This document shows positions 1 to 7,664 of a stretch of 64,000 nt of DNA, piece after piece. Numbering within the stretch: the first letter of the stretch is position 1; each line of letters starts with the position of its first letter. Below the pieces are notes generated by a model. It was not told the origin of the DNA. It made no database searches and saw only the letters and a program-made list of their open reading frames with translations. The stretch is from Marivivens sp. Lineage in GTDB: Bacteria; Pseudomonadota; Alphaproteobacteria; Rhodobacterales; Rhodobacteraceae. The stretch is taken from positions 44,169-108,168 of the forward strand of contig JAHEBU010000013.1 in assembly GCA_024642115.1 (NCBI GenBank). The letters are read 5' to 3'. The position numbers and the translations under genes are program-made.

Positions 1-438
1 AACGGCGACGTCCAGTTCGCCGCCGATCAGAAGGTGTTCAAGATACTCGCCATTATCCTCGATCGCGTTGATTTCGACCGCCGGATTGGCCCGACGGAAC
101 CGCGACAGGATTTCCGACAACACATAACCTGCCACCAGCGACGTCACGCCCAACGACAGCCGCCCCGACGGGGCGCCGGGGATCTCAAACACCTGGCGTG
201 CATCTGCCACGTCGCCCAGAATTTTTTTGGCATGGCGCAGGAATTGGTGGCCGGTGTGGGTGATTTCCAAATGGCGCGAGCGGCGCAGGAACAGGTCGAC
301 GCCCAGATCAGCCTCTAACGCCTGCACCCCTTCGGTGATCGAAGATTGTGAAATCGACAGCGCCTTGGCTGCCCCCGACACAGTGCCCTGTTCAGCCACG
401 GCCACAAAGAACTGAAGGTGTCTGAGGGTGAACGCCAT
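1..438 (-). CDS. LysR family transcriptional regulator, C-terminus beyond the window
   Basis: The first 146 codons of a LysR-type regulator run off the left edge. The N-terminus shows the family's winged helix-turn-helix: MAFTLRHLQFFVAVAEQG, then a recognition helix around residues 18-42 with the SISQSSITEGVQALE pattern, followed by a DLFLRR wing. The LysR effector domain begins near residue 90 (SGRLSLGVTS). The gene is divergent from the exported-protein gene that starts 126 bases away, and a LysR-type dyad lies between them, so it probably controls that pair and itself. The inducer is unknown. The ATG is chosen because it gives the canonical LysR N-terminus. Confidence 0.9.
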   Translation of the reverse strand, partial: MAFTLRHLQFFVAVAEQGTVSGAAKALSISQSSITEGVQALEADLGVDLFLRRSRHLEITHTGHQFLRHAKKILGDVADARQVFEIPGAPSGRLSLGVTSLVAGYVLSEILSRFRRANPAVEINAIEDNGEYLEHLLIGGELDVAV

Positions 439-477
439 GACACAGACTCTAGGCGGGAAGAGGCGAGGCGAGCAAGA

Positions 478-493
478 ATTACAGCGATGTAAT
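478..493. promoter_or_regulatory. LysR-type operator candidate
   Basis: The sequence ATTACA-GCGA-TGTAAT is a perfect six-base inverted repeat with a four-base spacer and contains the LysR T-N11-A core. It lies 40 bases upstream of the LysR start and 71 bases upstream of the divergent exported-protein gene, the usual place for a shared regulator/target operator. Binding is inferred from position and symmetry. Confidence 0.6.
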
Positions 494-563
494 CTAGCCG
501 CGAGACAGCCGAAACGCGGACTTGCCAGAGATCACGCCAAGCTTTCCCAACCTTAGGTGATCC

Positions 564-1211
564 ATGAGACAAATTCTGCTCGCCACGGCCCTGATTGCGG
601 TGCCCGTCGCCCTCTTTTCCGCATTCGAAGTGGCCTTTGCCCCGGCGCAGGCTGCACCGGCCGCTGTTGCTGACGCAGGTCCCAGCCTTGGCGACATGTC
701 AGCCTTTACCAAAATCATCTCTGACGTCGAAGGCATTGCCAAGACGGGGGACTTCGCCGCCGCCCAAACCCGGATCACCGACTTTGAAACAGCCTGGGAT
801 GACGCGCAGCAGACCTTGCAACCGATCAACCGCGCGGCCTGGGGACACATCGACGACGCGGCCGATGCAGCCCTGCATGCCCTGCGGGCCAGCGCCCCGG
901 ATGCGGCCACGGTGACCAGCACTTTGGCCAGTCTGGCCGATGTGCTGGACAACCCCTCTGGCACCGGACTGGCCGCCGGATCGGTCGTCCAGGTGTCCGG
1001 CATTGCCGTGACTGACGACACCGGCCACGCCATTCCCTGTGAGGACCTGATCACTCAACTCAAGGCGGCCATCGACGCAGGCAAGATCCCCGCCGCCAAT
1101 CAGGCTGCTGCTACCGATTTCAAGACCAAGGCGCTTGAACGCTGTAACGCCGACGACGACACCCGCGCCGATGCCTTTTCCGCCCAGGGCCTGGCCCTGG
1201 CCAGCAATTGA
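564..1211 (+). CDS. Small exported protein of unknown function
   Basis: This 215-residue protein begins with a charged residue and a hydrophobic stretch ending in an alanine-rich site (ALFSAFEVAFAPAQA|AP, about residue 31), a plausible Sec signal peptide. The mature part is alanine-rich and helical, with two late cysteines (in PCEDL and RCNADD). I recognise no catalytic motif. It sits 10 bases upstream of a multi-span membrane protein gene and is divergent from a LysR gene, so the two are probably co-transcribed under that regulator. A partner role for the membrane protein is inferred only from this arrangement. Confidence 0.75.
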   Translation: MRQILLATALIAVPVALFSAFEVAFAPAQAAPAAVADAGPSLGDMSAFTKIISDVEGIAKTGDFAAAQTRITDFETAWDDAQQTLQPINRAAWGHIDDAADAALHALRASAPDAATVTSTLASLADVLDNPSGTGLAAGSVVQVSGIAVTDDTGHAIPCEDLITQLKAAIDAGKIPAANQAAATDFKTKALERCNADDDTRADAFSAQGLALASN

Positions 1212-1221
1212 GGACCTGAAC

Positions 1222-1983
1222 ATGGACGCATTGATGCAAACCCCCAACCGTGTGCCCAAGGTCACGGTCGATTTCTGGCTGATCAAGCTGATGGCAGTGA
1301 CTATGGGCGAAACCGCCGCCGACTATCTGGCCGTCAACATGGGGCTGGGCCTTACGGCCACCTCGCTGATAATGGCGGCGGTGCTGGTGGGCGCGCTGGT
1401 CCTGCAATTCGGGCAGAAACGCTATGTGCCTTGGTCCTACTGGCTGGCGGTGGTGCTGATTTCCATCGTGGGCACGCTGGTTACGGACAATCTGGTGGAC
1501 AATTTCGGGGTGCCGCTGCTGACCACCGCCATTGCCTTTAGCATCGCGCTTGCGGCGACGTTCCTGCTGTGGTTCCGGTCCGAAGGCACGCTGTCGATCC
1601 ACGAGGTCAAGACGACGCGGCGCGAGGCGTGGTATTGGCTGGCGATCCTGTTCACCTTTGCGCTCGGCACGGCGGCGGGCGATCTGGTGGCCGAAAAGTT
1701 CGGGCTGGGCTATCTGGCGACCGGCATCCTGTTCGGGTTGATCATCCTGTCGCTGACGCTGGGATACTTCTTTCTTGGCCTTGATCCGATCCTTGGGTTC
1801 TGGCTGGCCTATATCCTGACCCGTCCGCTGGGCGCATCGTTTGGCGACCTGCTGTCGCAACCGTCCGAATACGGTGGAATGGGGCTGGGCACTATTGGAA
1901 CCAGCGCGATCTTTCTGGGCGTGATCGTAGCCACGGTCGCCTACATGACGATCAGCCGTGATGGGGAAGAGGCGACCGCCTGA
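1222..1983 (+). CDS. COG4705-type integral membrane protein with internal repeat
   Basis: This 253-residue protein has about eight hydrophobic segments. It carries an internal duplication: KLMAVTMGETAADYLAV near residue 20 recurs as ILFTFALGTAAGDLVAE near residue 145. The GET..D and GT..GD signatures followed by a G-L-G-x-x-T segment are typical of the uncharacterised COG4705 membrane proteins. The ATG at 1222 follows a GAGG-type ribosome site and lies just after the stop of the upstream exported-protein gene; a longer frame upstream would overlap that gene. The function is unknown. A strong bidirectional hairpin follows the stop. Confidence 0.8.
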   Translation: MDALMQTPNRVPKVTVDFWLIKLMAVTMGETAADYLAVNMGLGLTATSLIMAAVLVGALVLQFGQKRYVPWSYWLAVVLISIVGTLVTDNLVDNFGVPLLTTAIAFSIALAATFLLWFRSEGTLSIHEVKTTRREAWYWLAILFTFALGTAAGDLVAEKFGLGYLATGILFGLIILSLTLGYFFLGLDPILGFWLAYILTRPLGASFGDLLSQPSEYGGMGLGTIGTSAIFLGVIVATVAYMTISRDGEEATA

Positions 1984-1992
1984 CCCTTTGGG

Positions 1993-2014
1993 ACCGGCCC
2001 TGAAAAGGGCCGGT
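1993..2014. terminator. Bidirectional intrinsic-type hairpin
   Basis: A perfect nine-base stem ACCGGCCCT / AGGGCCGGT with a GAAA tetraloop fills the 32-base gap between two convergent genes (stops at 1983 and 2016). No strong T-run follows on either strand, but the position and perfect stem support a shared terminator. Confidence 0.75.
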
Positions 2015-2015
2015 A

Positions 2016-3500
2016 CTAGTCTGTGGGGGGAAACGACAGGGGTGTCGTCCCCCGCAGCAGCCCCAGTGCTGTCTCGGCCACGGACTGACCGTTTGTCGCC
2101 GGATCATGGGTGTCGGCCATTGCGAGATAAACCTGTTCGATCACGCCCTTGTGGGCGCGCGACAGCAAAGCGCCTGCGGCCTTTTCCAACGTGGCATGGT
2201 CGATCTGCGTGGCCGCGACCTGTGCGAAATCCAGACCCGGCCGATACGCGTGAACTCCCGGCAACGACCGATACCACGCCGCGCCGAACACCATCGCCGG
2301 CCGGCCCTTGCGGATTGCTTCCCACCCGGCGGTGCCGGTGACGCTTGCCACGAACTGCGCCTGTGCGGCCAGCGTGTTGGTGTCTGCGAAACTGGGCATC
2401 ATCCGCACGGACGGCAGGCGTTTCAGCCGTTCAAAGAACATCGGGCCGCGGGCAAAGGCGCCCTGACGCGGGTTCTCCTTGACGTAGATCAGCCAATCGG
2501 GCGGAAGATCGGCATTCAAGGCTTCAATCATCAGCAGTTGATCGCGAAACGCCCCGCCGAGTGACGAGGTCGACATCTCGGGCTGATTGTGGAGCGGGAC
2601 ATAGATGAACTTGGCCGACAGGTCGATGTCGGCCTCGGTTTCATACTCGGCCAGATGTTCGAAATAGGGCAATTCGTTGGAATGAAAGTATTTTGAAAAC
2701 GGATCGCGCCAGTCGGGAAACCGGGCATAGATGCGGGCCATCCGACCCAGCGTCCGCGTCAGATAGACGGGGTTGAGCAGGTTCCAAGGCTCGCGCAGCA
2801 TCGTATGGTAGAGCGCCTGCCCAACCGCCTTGCGGGTGATCTTGCCCGAAGCGCCGCGCGTCTGCCACCGCTTGTCCATGTAGAACAGGTCAGGGGCAGA
2901 GCCTTTTTCGATCACAAAGGGCGGCGCGTCGATCCCGGTCGGGTCGAACAATCCGTAATCCTCGATCCGCTGCATTGAAAAATAGCGGCTGGGAAACAGC
3001 GTCTGGCAGAGGATGATCGTCTTGATCCCCAATGACCGGGCCACCTGATACAACAAGGTGTCATAGCCAAGGTGCGGGATGTTGAAGAACAGCGCATGGG
3101 TGATGCCGTTCTCGATCATCTGTTCGGCCATGATGTCCGTCAGGATATAGTAATAGTCCAGATAATCCTGCAAATTCTGGATGTTGTGGGTGCGGTACTG
3201 ATAGGCCGGGGCACCCCTATGCCACTGGTCGATTGCGGTTTCCATCATCTGGCGGAACTCGGGCGAGGCCAGCAGGTCAAGGTTGGCCCCCGCGTGCCGG
3301 CGTCCGGCGGTCAGATATCCACGCGTCCCCGCCCGACGCTCTAACCGGTTCAGGGACGGCGCGTGGAAATCCGCATCCCGGTCGCCGAAATGCAGGCCAA
3401 CCCGCACCTGCCCATCGGACAGGGCCACAAGCCGGTCAAGAAAATCCTTGCGATGCGTTCCACGGGCATCGGCCAAAATGACAATGGGGTCTGTGGTCAT
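2016..3500 (-). CDS. Capsule polysaccharide biosynthesis-type protein (KpsS/LpsZ-like)
   Basis: This 494-residue soluble protein has no signal peptide. The C-terminal half carries features seen in capsule-synthesis/Kdo-transferase proteins: a YVKENPRQ segment at residues 339-346, like the family's K-E-x-P loop, and a TGTAGWEAIRKGRPAMVFG stretch at residues 388-406 followed by AAWY, like the nucleotide-sugar-binding region of the Capsule_synth family. It probably acts in the cytoplasm on a surface polysaccharide or its lipid anchor. It stands alone with no export genes nearby. The family is likely; the exact sugar transfer is not determined. The ATG follows a weak purine-rich site. Confidence 0.65.
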   Translation of the reverse strand: MTTDPIVILADARGTHRKDFLDRLVALSDGQVRVGLHFGDRDADFHAPSLNRLERRAGTRGYLTAGRRHAGANLDLLASPEFRQMMETAIDQWHRGAPAYQYRTHNIQNLQDYLDYYYILTDIMAEQMIENGITHALFFNIPHLGYDTLLYQVARSLGIKTIILCQTLFPSRYFSMQRIEDYGLFDPTGIDAPPFVIEKGSAPDLFYMDKRWQTRGASGKITRKAVGQALYHTMLREPWNLLNPVYLTRTLGRMARIYARFPDWRDPFSKYFHSNELPYFEHLAEYETEADIDLSAKFIYVPLHNQPEMSTSSLGGAFRDQLLMIEALNADLPPDWLIYVKENPRQGAFARGPMFFERLKRLPSVRMMPSFADTNTLAAQAQFVASVTGTAGWEAIRKGRPAMVFGAAWYRSLPGVHAYRPGLDFAQVAATQIDHATLEKAAGALLSRAHKGVIEQVYLAMADTHDPATNGQSVAETALGLLRGTTPLSFPPTD

Positions 3501-3570
3501 CTTTTTCTGCCCTTGCCCGCTATTCCGACGTTATTGGCGGCAGGGACTGGTCAAGTCAACGCAGCAGAGG

Positions 3571-4302
3571 TCACAGGATCACGTTGGGTAGGCTGTCGAA
3601 CGCGGTCTTGAGAGCGCTGCCCCAGCCATTCGATATGGTCTGGAAATAGGGATCGTCCGCTTCAATCCGGCGGGAAGTGCCCCGGCGCATCGAATCAGCC
3701 TCATAGAGGGTCATGTCCAGCGGCAGGCCGACGGACAGGTTGGCCTTGATGGTGGAATCGAAACTGACCAGCAAGAGTTTCACCGCCGCCTCGAACGACA
3801 TCTTGCGGTCATAGGCGCGCACAAGGATCGGGCGGCCATACTTGGTTTCGCCGATCTGGAAATAAGGAGTGTCATCGCCTGCTTCGACAAAGTTTCCTTC
3901 GGGATAGATCAGGAACAGGCGCGGCTTTGCACCCTTGATCTGCCCGCCGACGATAATGGTGGCATTGAACAGGCTATCGGCGCGCTGGCCCACATCGGCC
4001 TGTGCCGCGATCACGTCGCGCAGGGTCTGGCCGACCAGGCGCGCCACCTGAAACATCGACGCGGCCTCCAGGATCGAAGGCGCACGGTCCACCGGAGCCT
4101 TTGTCCGTTCCTCGAGGATCGACACGACAGCCTGCGTTGTGGCCAGATTTCCGGCGGTCAGTAACGTGATGGACCGTTCGCCCGGTGTCTCGAACCCGAA
4201 CATCTTGCGATAGGTCGAGATGTTGTCGAGGCCCGCGTTGGTCCGCGTGTCGGACATGAAGACAAGGCCACGGTCCAACCGCATCCCGACGCAATAGGTC
4301 AT
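3571..4302 (-). CDS. Anbu, proteasome-related peptidase
   Basis: This is a proteasome-type (Ntn hydrolase) peptidase of the Anbu/BPH family. After Met removal the chain begins T-Y-C-V-G-M, giving the catalytic Thr1. Asp17 (in MSDTRT) and Lys32 (in TYRKMF) fall at the positions of the proteasome beta-subunit triad. At 243 residues it has the usual Anbu length. It is the last gene of a four-gene operon with ATP-grasp, alpha-E and transglutaminase-like genes, the known Anbu neighbourhood. Published Anbu structures show self-assembled open-ring or helical oligomers. The physiological substrate is not established, and a role in peptide-like metabolite or amide turnover is inference from context. 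Confidence 0.93.
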   Translation of the reverse strand: MTYCVGMRLDRGLVFMSDTRTNAGLDNISTYRKMFGFETPGERSITLLTAGNLATTQAVVSILEERTKAPVDRAPSILEAASMFQVARLVGQTLRDVIAAQADVGQRADSLFNATIIVGGQIKGAKPRLFLIYPEGNFVEAGDDTPYFQIGETKYGRPILVRAYDRKMSFEAAVKLLLVSFDSTIKANLSVGLPLDMTLYEADSMRRGTSRRIEADDPYFQTISNGWGSALKTAFDSLPNVIL

Positions 4303-4317
4303 TTGACGATCCTGTGG

Positions 4318-5133
4318 TTACTGCTGGACCTGCACATGCACGGCGAGTCGTTCGCCCGCATCGCCGAACCTCATTCCTGATACAGGGGCAGCCTCGGAAT
4401 AGTCCAGCCCGGTTGCGACGCGGACGTAATGAACGTCAGGACAGACATCATTGGCCGCATCAAACCCGACCCAGCCCAGCCCCGGCACATGCGCTTCGGC
4501 CCAGGCATGGGTGGCATCCTGATCAATCTGCCCCTCGATCAGCAAATAGCCCGAGACATAGCGGGCAGGCACGCCCATGTGACGGGCGGCGCTGATAAAG
4601 ACATGGGCGTGGTCCTGGCAGACCCCGGTTCCCGACACCAGCGCCTCTTCGGCGGTGGAAAAGGAGTCGGACGTGCCGGTGCGATAGGCGACCGCAGCGT
4701 GGATGGCCGTCATGAGGTCATGCATCCGCGGCAGAACTTCGTCGTTGGCGGGTATCTGGGCGGCCAGTTTGCGCACCAGTGGCCCCGGTTTGGTCAGGGG
4801 GGTCGTCCGTTCGAACATCCACAGTGGCATGAAACCTCCGTGCGATCCGTGGACGCCATGCGTCTCGCGCACCTCTACCTCGCCTTCGCATGTGACGCTC
4901 ACGCGGGTTGTCCCGGAATCAAAGCTGATCAGGTCCACCGTGTTTCGATGCATATCCTCGAAATCGAGCTGTTTTTGCCCGCCCTCAATCGTGGTCTTCC
5001 ACGACAGGACATTCTGCGAATTGTGGCTTTTGGGGGTCAGGCGTAGCTGTTGCAGCGCGTATGGCACCGGATCGTCGTAGTCATAGGTCGTGGTGTGACT
5101 GATCCGGAGGCGCAGCGTGGGGGTCTCGTTCAT
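4318..5133 (-). CDS. Transglutaminase-like cysteine protease of the Anbu operon
   Basis: This 271-residue protein starts with the bacterial transglutaminase-like N-terminal domain (LRLRISHTTTYDYDDPV, then a beta-rich region to about residue 110) and continues with the transglutaminase core. The catalytic triad is visible: Cys172 in SGTGVCQDHA, His209 in ATHAWAE and Asp225 in GWVGFDAAND. Such proteins act as peptidases or amidases rather than true cross-linkers. It overlaps the alpha-E gene by four bases and precedes the Anbu gene by 15 bases, so it is translated as part of the Anbu operon. Confidence 0.93.
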   Translation of the reverse strand: MNETPTLRLRISHTTTYDYDDPVPYALQQLRLTPKSHNSQNVLSWKTTIEGGQKQLDFEDMHRNTVDLISFDSGTTRVSVTCEGEVEVRETHGVHGSHGGFMPLWMFERTTPLTKPGPLVRKLAAQIPANDEVLPRMHDLMTAIHAAVAYRTGTSDSFSTAEEALVSGTGVCQDHAHVFISAARHMGVPARYVSGYLLIEGQIDQDATHAWAEAHVPGLGWVGFDAANDVCPDVHYVRVATGLDYSEAAPVSGMRFGDAGERLAVHVQVQQ

Positions 5134-6071
5134 ACCGTAAACCTGTAGTCGATTTCGATCTGTCGGCCAAGTGAGCCTGTCGCCGTCAGGAAATCCTGAA
5201 TGAATTCATGCAGACCGTGGTCGAATATTTCGTCCACCGTATGCGACATGTAGTTGAGGCCCAACTGGTCAGCCATATCGTGACAGGGCAGGCGGTCGGC
5301 ATAATCGGCCACCAGATAGCCAAGGTTGTCCCGGATCTTGTCGCAGCAGAACGCCAGGCTGCGTGGCATCCGTTTGTCCAGTATCAGGAACTGCGCGATC
5401 TCGCGCGGCTTGACGTCTTGACCATAGACCATGCGGAACCCGCCCTCGGCGCTGACCGATCGCAAGATCGATTCCCACTGGACGTTGTCGACCGCCGATC
5501 CGACCGAAAAGGCCGAGGGCAGAAGGACGTAGTATTTCGTGTCCAGAATCCGCGCCGTGTTGTCGGCCCGTTCGATGAACGTTCCGATCCGGGCGAAATC
5601 ATATATGTCGTTGCGCAGCATGGTCCCGTGCATGGCCCCGCGAACAAAGGCGGCCCTTTGGCGGATCAGCGACAGCACCTCTGGCAGATCGCGCTCGCTG
5701 ACCTTTCGGGCAAGCGCCTCTTTCAACACCATCCAGCACTGGTTGACGCTTTCCCAGACTTCGCGGGTCAGGGCCGTCCGCACCAACCGGGCGTTGTCGC
5801 GCGCAGCCCCCACCACTGATAGGACCGAAGACGGGTTGTCCTTGTCCCGCAGCATCCAGTCGATGGCCTGCTCCTTGGTCACCTCTTCGTATTTTTCCAT
5901 ATAGCCGACGTCGACTGCGGCCGTTTGCAGGATCGACAGCCATTCGTCTTCGGCCGAACTTGACCGGGTCAGCGCGATCCGTTGCCCCGCCTCGACCAGT
6001 CGGGCGGTGTTTTCAGAGCGTTCAAGATAGCGGAACATCCAGTAAAGGCCGCCTGCGGTTTTACCGAGCAT
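5130..6071 (-). CDS. Alpha-E domain protein (DUF403) of the Anbu operon
   Basis: This 313-residue all-alpha protein belongs to the alpha-E family (COG2307). The start MLGKTAGGLYWMFRYLERSE and the internal ERADNTARILDTKYY segment are hallmark sequences of the family. The family is known to travel with circularly permuted ATP-grasp enzymes, transglutaminase-like proteases and Anbu, and is thought to belong to a peptide- or amide-forming system. It lies three bases after the ATP-grasp gene and overlaps the transglutaminase gene, so translational coupling is likely. It has no known catalytic motif. Confidence 0.93.
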   Translation of the reverse strand: MLGKTAGGLYWMFRYLERSENTARLVEAGQRIALTRSSSAEDEWLSILQTAAVDVGYMEKYEEVTKEQAIDWMLRDKDNPSSVLSVVGAARDNARLVRTALTREVWESVNQCWMVLKEALARKVSERDLPEVLSLIRQRAAFVRGAMHGTMLRNDIYDFARIGTFIERADNTARILDTKYYVLLPSAFSVGSAVDNVQWESILRSVSAEGGFRMVYGQDVKPREIAQFLILDKRMPRSLAFCCDKIRDNLGYLVADYADRLPCHDMADQLGLNYMSHTVDEIFDHGLHEFIQDFLTATGSLGRQIEIDYRFTV

Positions 6072-6074
6072 CCG

Positions 6075-7532
6075 TTATTCCTCCAGCACCCAAGTATCCT
6101 TGGTGCCGCCTCCCTGACTGGAATTCACGACGAGGCTGCCCTTTTTCAGGGCCACCCGGGTCAGGCCGCCGGGCGTGATCTCGATCCCGTTGGGGCTGAC
6201 AAGAACAAAGGGGCGCAGGTCGACGTGGCGCGGGGCCAAGCCCGCCTTGGTCAGGATCGGCACGGTAGAGAGCGCGAGCGTGGGCTGGGCGATATAGTTG
6301 GCCGGGCGTGATTGCAGTTTCGCACGGAATTCGGACAACTCGCGTTTGCTGCTGGTCGGGCCGATCAACATACCATAACCGCCAGAACCGTGCACTTCCT
6401 TGACCACCAGTTCCTTGAGGTTGTCGAGCACGTATTGCAGCGTCTTGGGGTCCGAACAGCGGTGGGTTGGCACGTTTTGCAGGATCGCCTTTTCGCCGGT
6501 ATAGAATTCAACGATATCAGGCATGTAGCTGTAAATCGCCTTGTCGTCGGCGATGCCGGTGCCCGGCGCATTGGCGATGGTTATGCCCCCCGCGCGATAG
6601 ACATCCATGATGCCCGGAATACCAAGGGCACTGTCGGGATTGAAATTGAGCGGATCGAGATATTCATCATCGACCCGGCGGTACAGAACGTCGATCGCCT
6701 TGTAGCCTTGGGTCGTGCGCATGGCGACGCGCCCGTCGATCACCCGCAGGTCATGCCCTTCGACCAGTTCCACGCCCATCTTGTCGGCCAGAAACGAATG
6801 TTCGTAATAGGCGGAATTGTAGATGCCGGGGGTCAGAACGGCCACGACAGGAATGCCGGTGCATTGTGGCGGGGCGCAGGCGGCCAGCGACCGGCGCAAC
6901 ATCTTGGGATAGTTGCTGACCGGCTGGACCCGGTTTTTGGAAAAGAGTTCGGGAAACATCTGCAACATGGTTTCCCGGTTTTCCAGCATGTAGCTGACGC
7001 CGGAGGGGGTGCGGGCGTTGTCCTCCAGCACAAAGAAATCGTCGTCGCCGGTGCGGACTAGGTCGATGCCGACAATGTGGGTATAGACCCCGCCGGGCGG
7101 TTCCACCCCGATCATCTGGGGCAGAAAGGCTTCGTTTTTGGCGATCATTTCGGCGGGCAGCCGACCGGCGCGGATGATTTCCTGCCGGTGATAGATGTCA
7201 TACAGAAACGCGTTGATCGCCCTGACCCGCTGTTCGATCCCCCGGGCCAGCTTGGACCATTCGCGCCCTGCGATGATGCGCGGGATGATATCAAAGGGGA
7301 TTAGCCGTTCGGCAGCCTCGGCCCGGCCGTAAACGTTGAACGTGATGCCGGTCAGCCGGAACACCTCTTCGGCCTCGCGCTGCTTTTTCTGCAACCGGGC
7401 CGGATCTTCGTCTTGAAACCAGTCGTGAAAGCGGGCGTAGGGAGAGCGCAAGTCTTGGGTGTGCCCCCACATTTCGTCGAATGTCTGACGCTGGGATTGG
7501 CTTTGGCCGTCTTGGGATTGGGTCTGTTCCAT
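6075..7532 (-). CDS. Circularly permuted ATP-grasp type 2 protein (COG2308)
   Basis: First gene of the Anbu operon, 485 residues. It matches the circularly permuted ATP-grasp proteins formerly called DUF404/DUF407: an RAINAFLYDIYHRQEIIRAG region near residue 110, DDFFVLEDNARTPSGVSYML around residue 170, and a C-terminal STVPILTKAGLAPRHVDLRP region. ATP-grasp enzymes form amide or peptide bonds through acyl-phosphates, so this is presumably the ligase whose product is processed by the transglutaminase-like protease and Anbu. The N-terminal ~20 residues are Gln/Ser-rich. A TATGAT -10 lies only six bases upstream of the ATG, implying a leaderless mRNA. Confidence 0.93.
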   Translation of the reverse strand: MEQTQSQDGQSQSQRQTFDEMWGHTQDLRSPYARFHDWFQDEDPARLQKKQREAEEVFRLTGITFNVYGRAEAAERLIPFDIIPRIIAGREWSKLARGIEQRVRAINAFLYDIYHRQEIIRAGRLPAEMIAKNEAFLPQMIGVEPPGGVYTHIVGIDLVRTGDDDFFVLEDNARTPSGVSYMLENRETMLQMFPELFSKNRVQPVSNYPKMLRRSLAACAPPQCTGIPVVAVLTPGIYNSAYYEHSFLADKMGVELVEGHDLRVIDGRVAMRTTQGYKAIDVLYRRVDDEYLDPLNFNPDSALGIPGIMDVYRAGGITIANAPGTGIADDKAIYSYMPDIVEFYTGEKAILQNVPTHRCSDPKTLQYVLDNLKELVVKEVHGSGGYGMLIGPTSSKRELSEFRAKLQSRPANYIAQPTLALSTVPILTKAGLAPRHVDLRPFVLVSPNGIEITPGGLTRVALKKGSLVVNSSQGGGTKDTWVLEE

Positions 7533-7538
7533 GTGCCG

Positions 7539-7566
7539 ATCATATGAGGCCGGTGGCTAGGCACAA
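7539..7566 (-). promoter_or_regulatory. Sigma-70-type promoter of the Anbu operon, leaderless
   Basis: On the minus strand a TTGTGC -35 (7561-7566) and a TATGAT -10 (7539-7544) are separated by 16 bases. The -10 ends six bases before the ATG of the ATP-grasp gene, so transcription would begin at or next to the start codon. There is no room for a ribosome binding site. Confidence 0.55.
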
Positions 7567-7664
7567 TCCTCGGTTTGCATTTCCCTGTGCGAAATCGACC
7601 TGAACGCCTGTTTTTTGGGCGAAGGCCTGGTCTGCCTTTCGGGTTTTCCGGTAAAACGAGGGGG

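Noticed and set aside
1120..1860. Minus-strand 246-codon frame opposite the COG4705 gene
   Set aside because: Composition is Arg/Gln/His-rich as expected of an antisense frame; the plus frame has clear membrane segments and an internal repeat.
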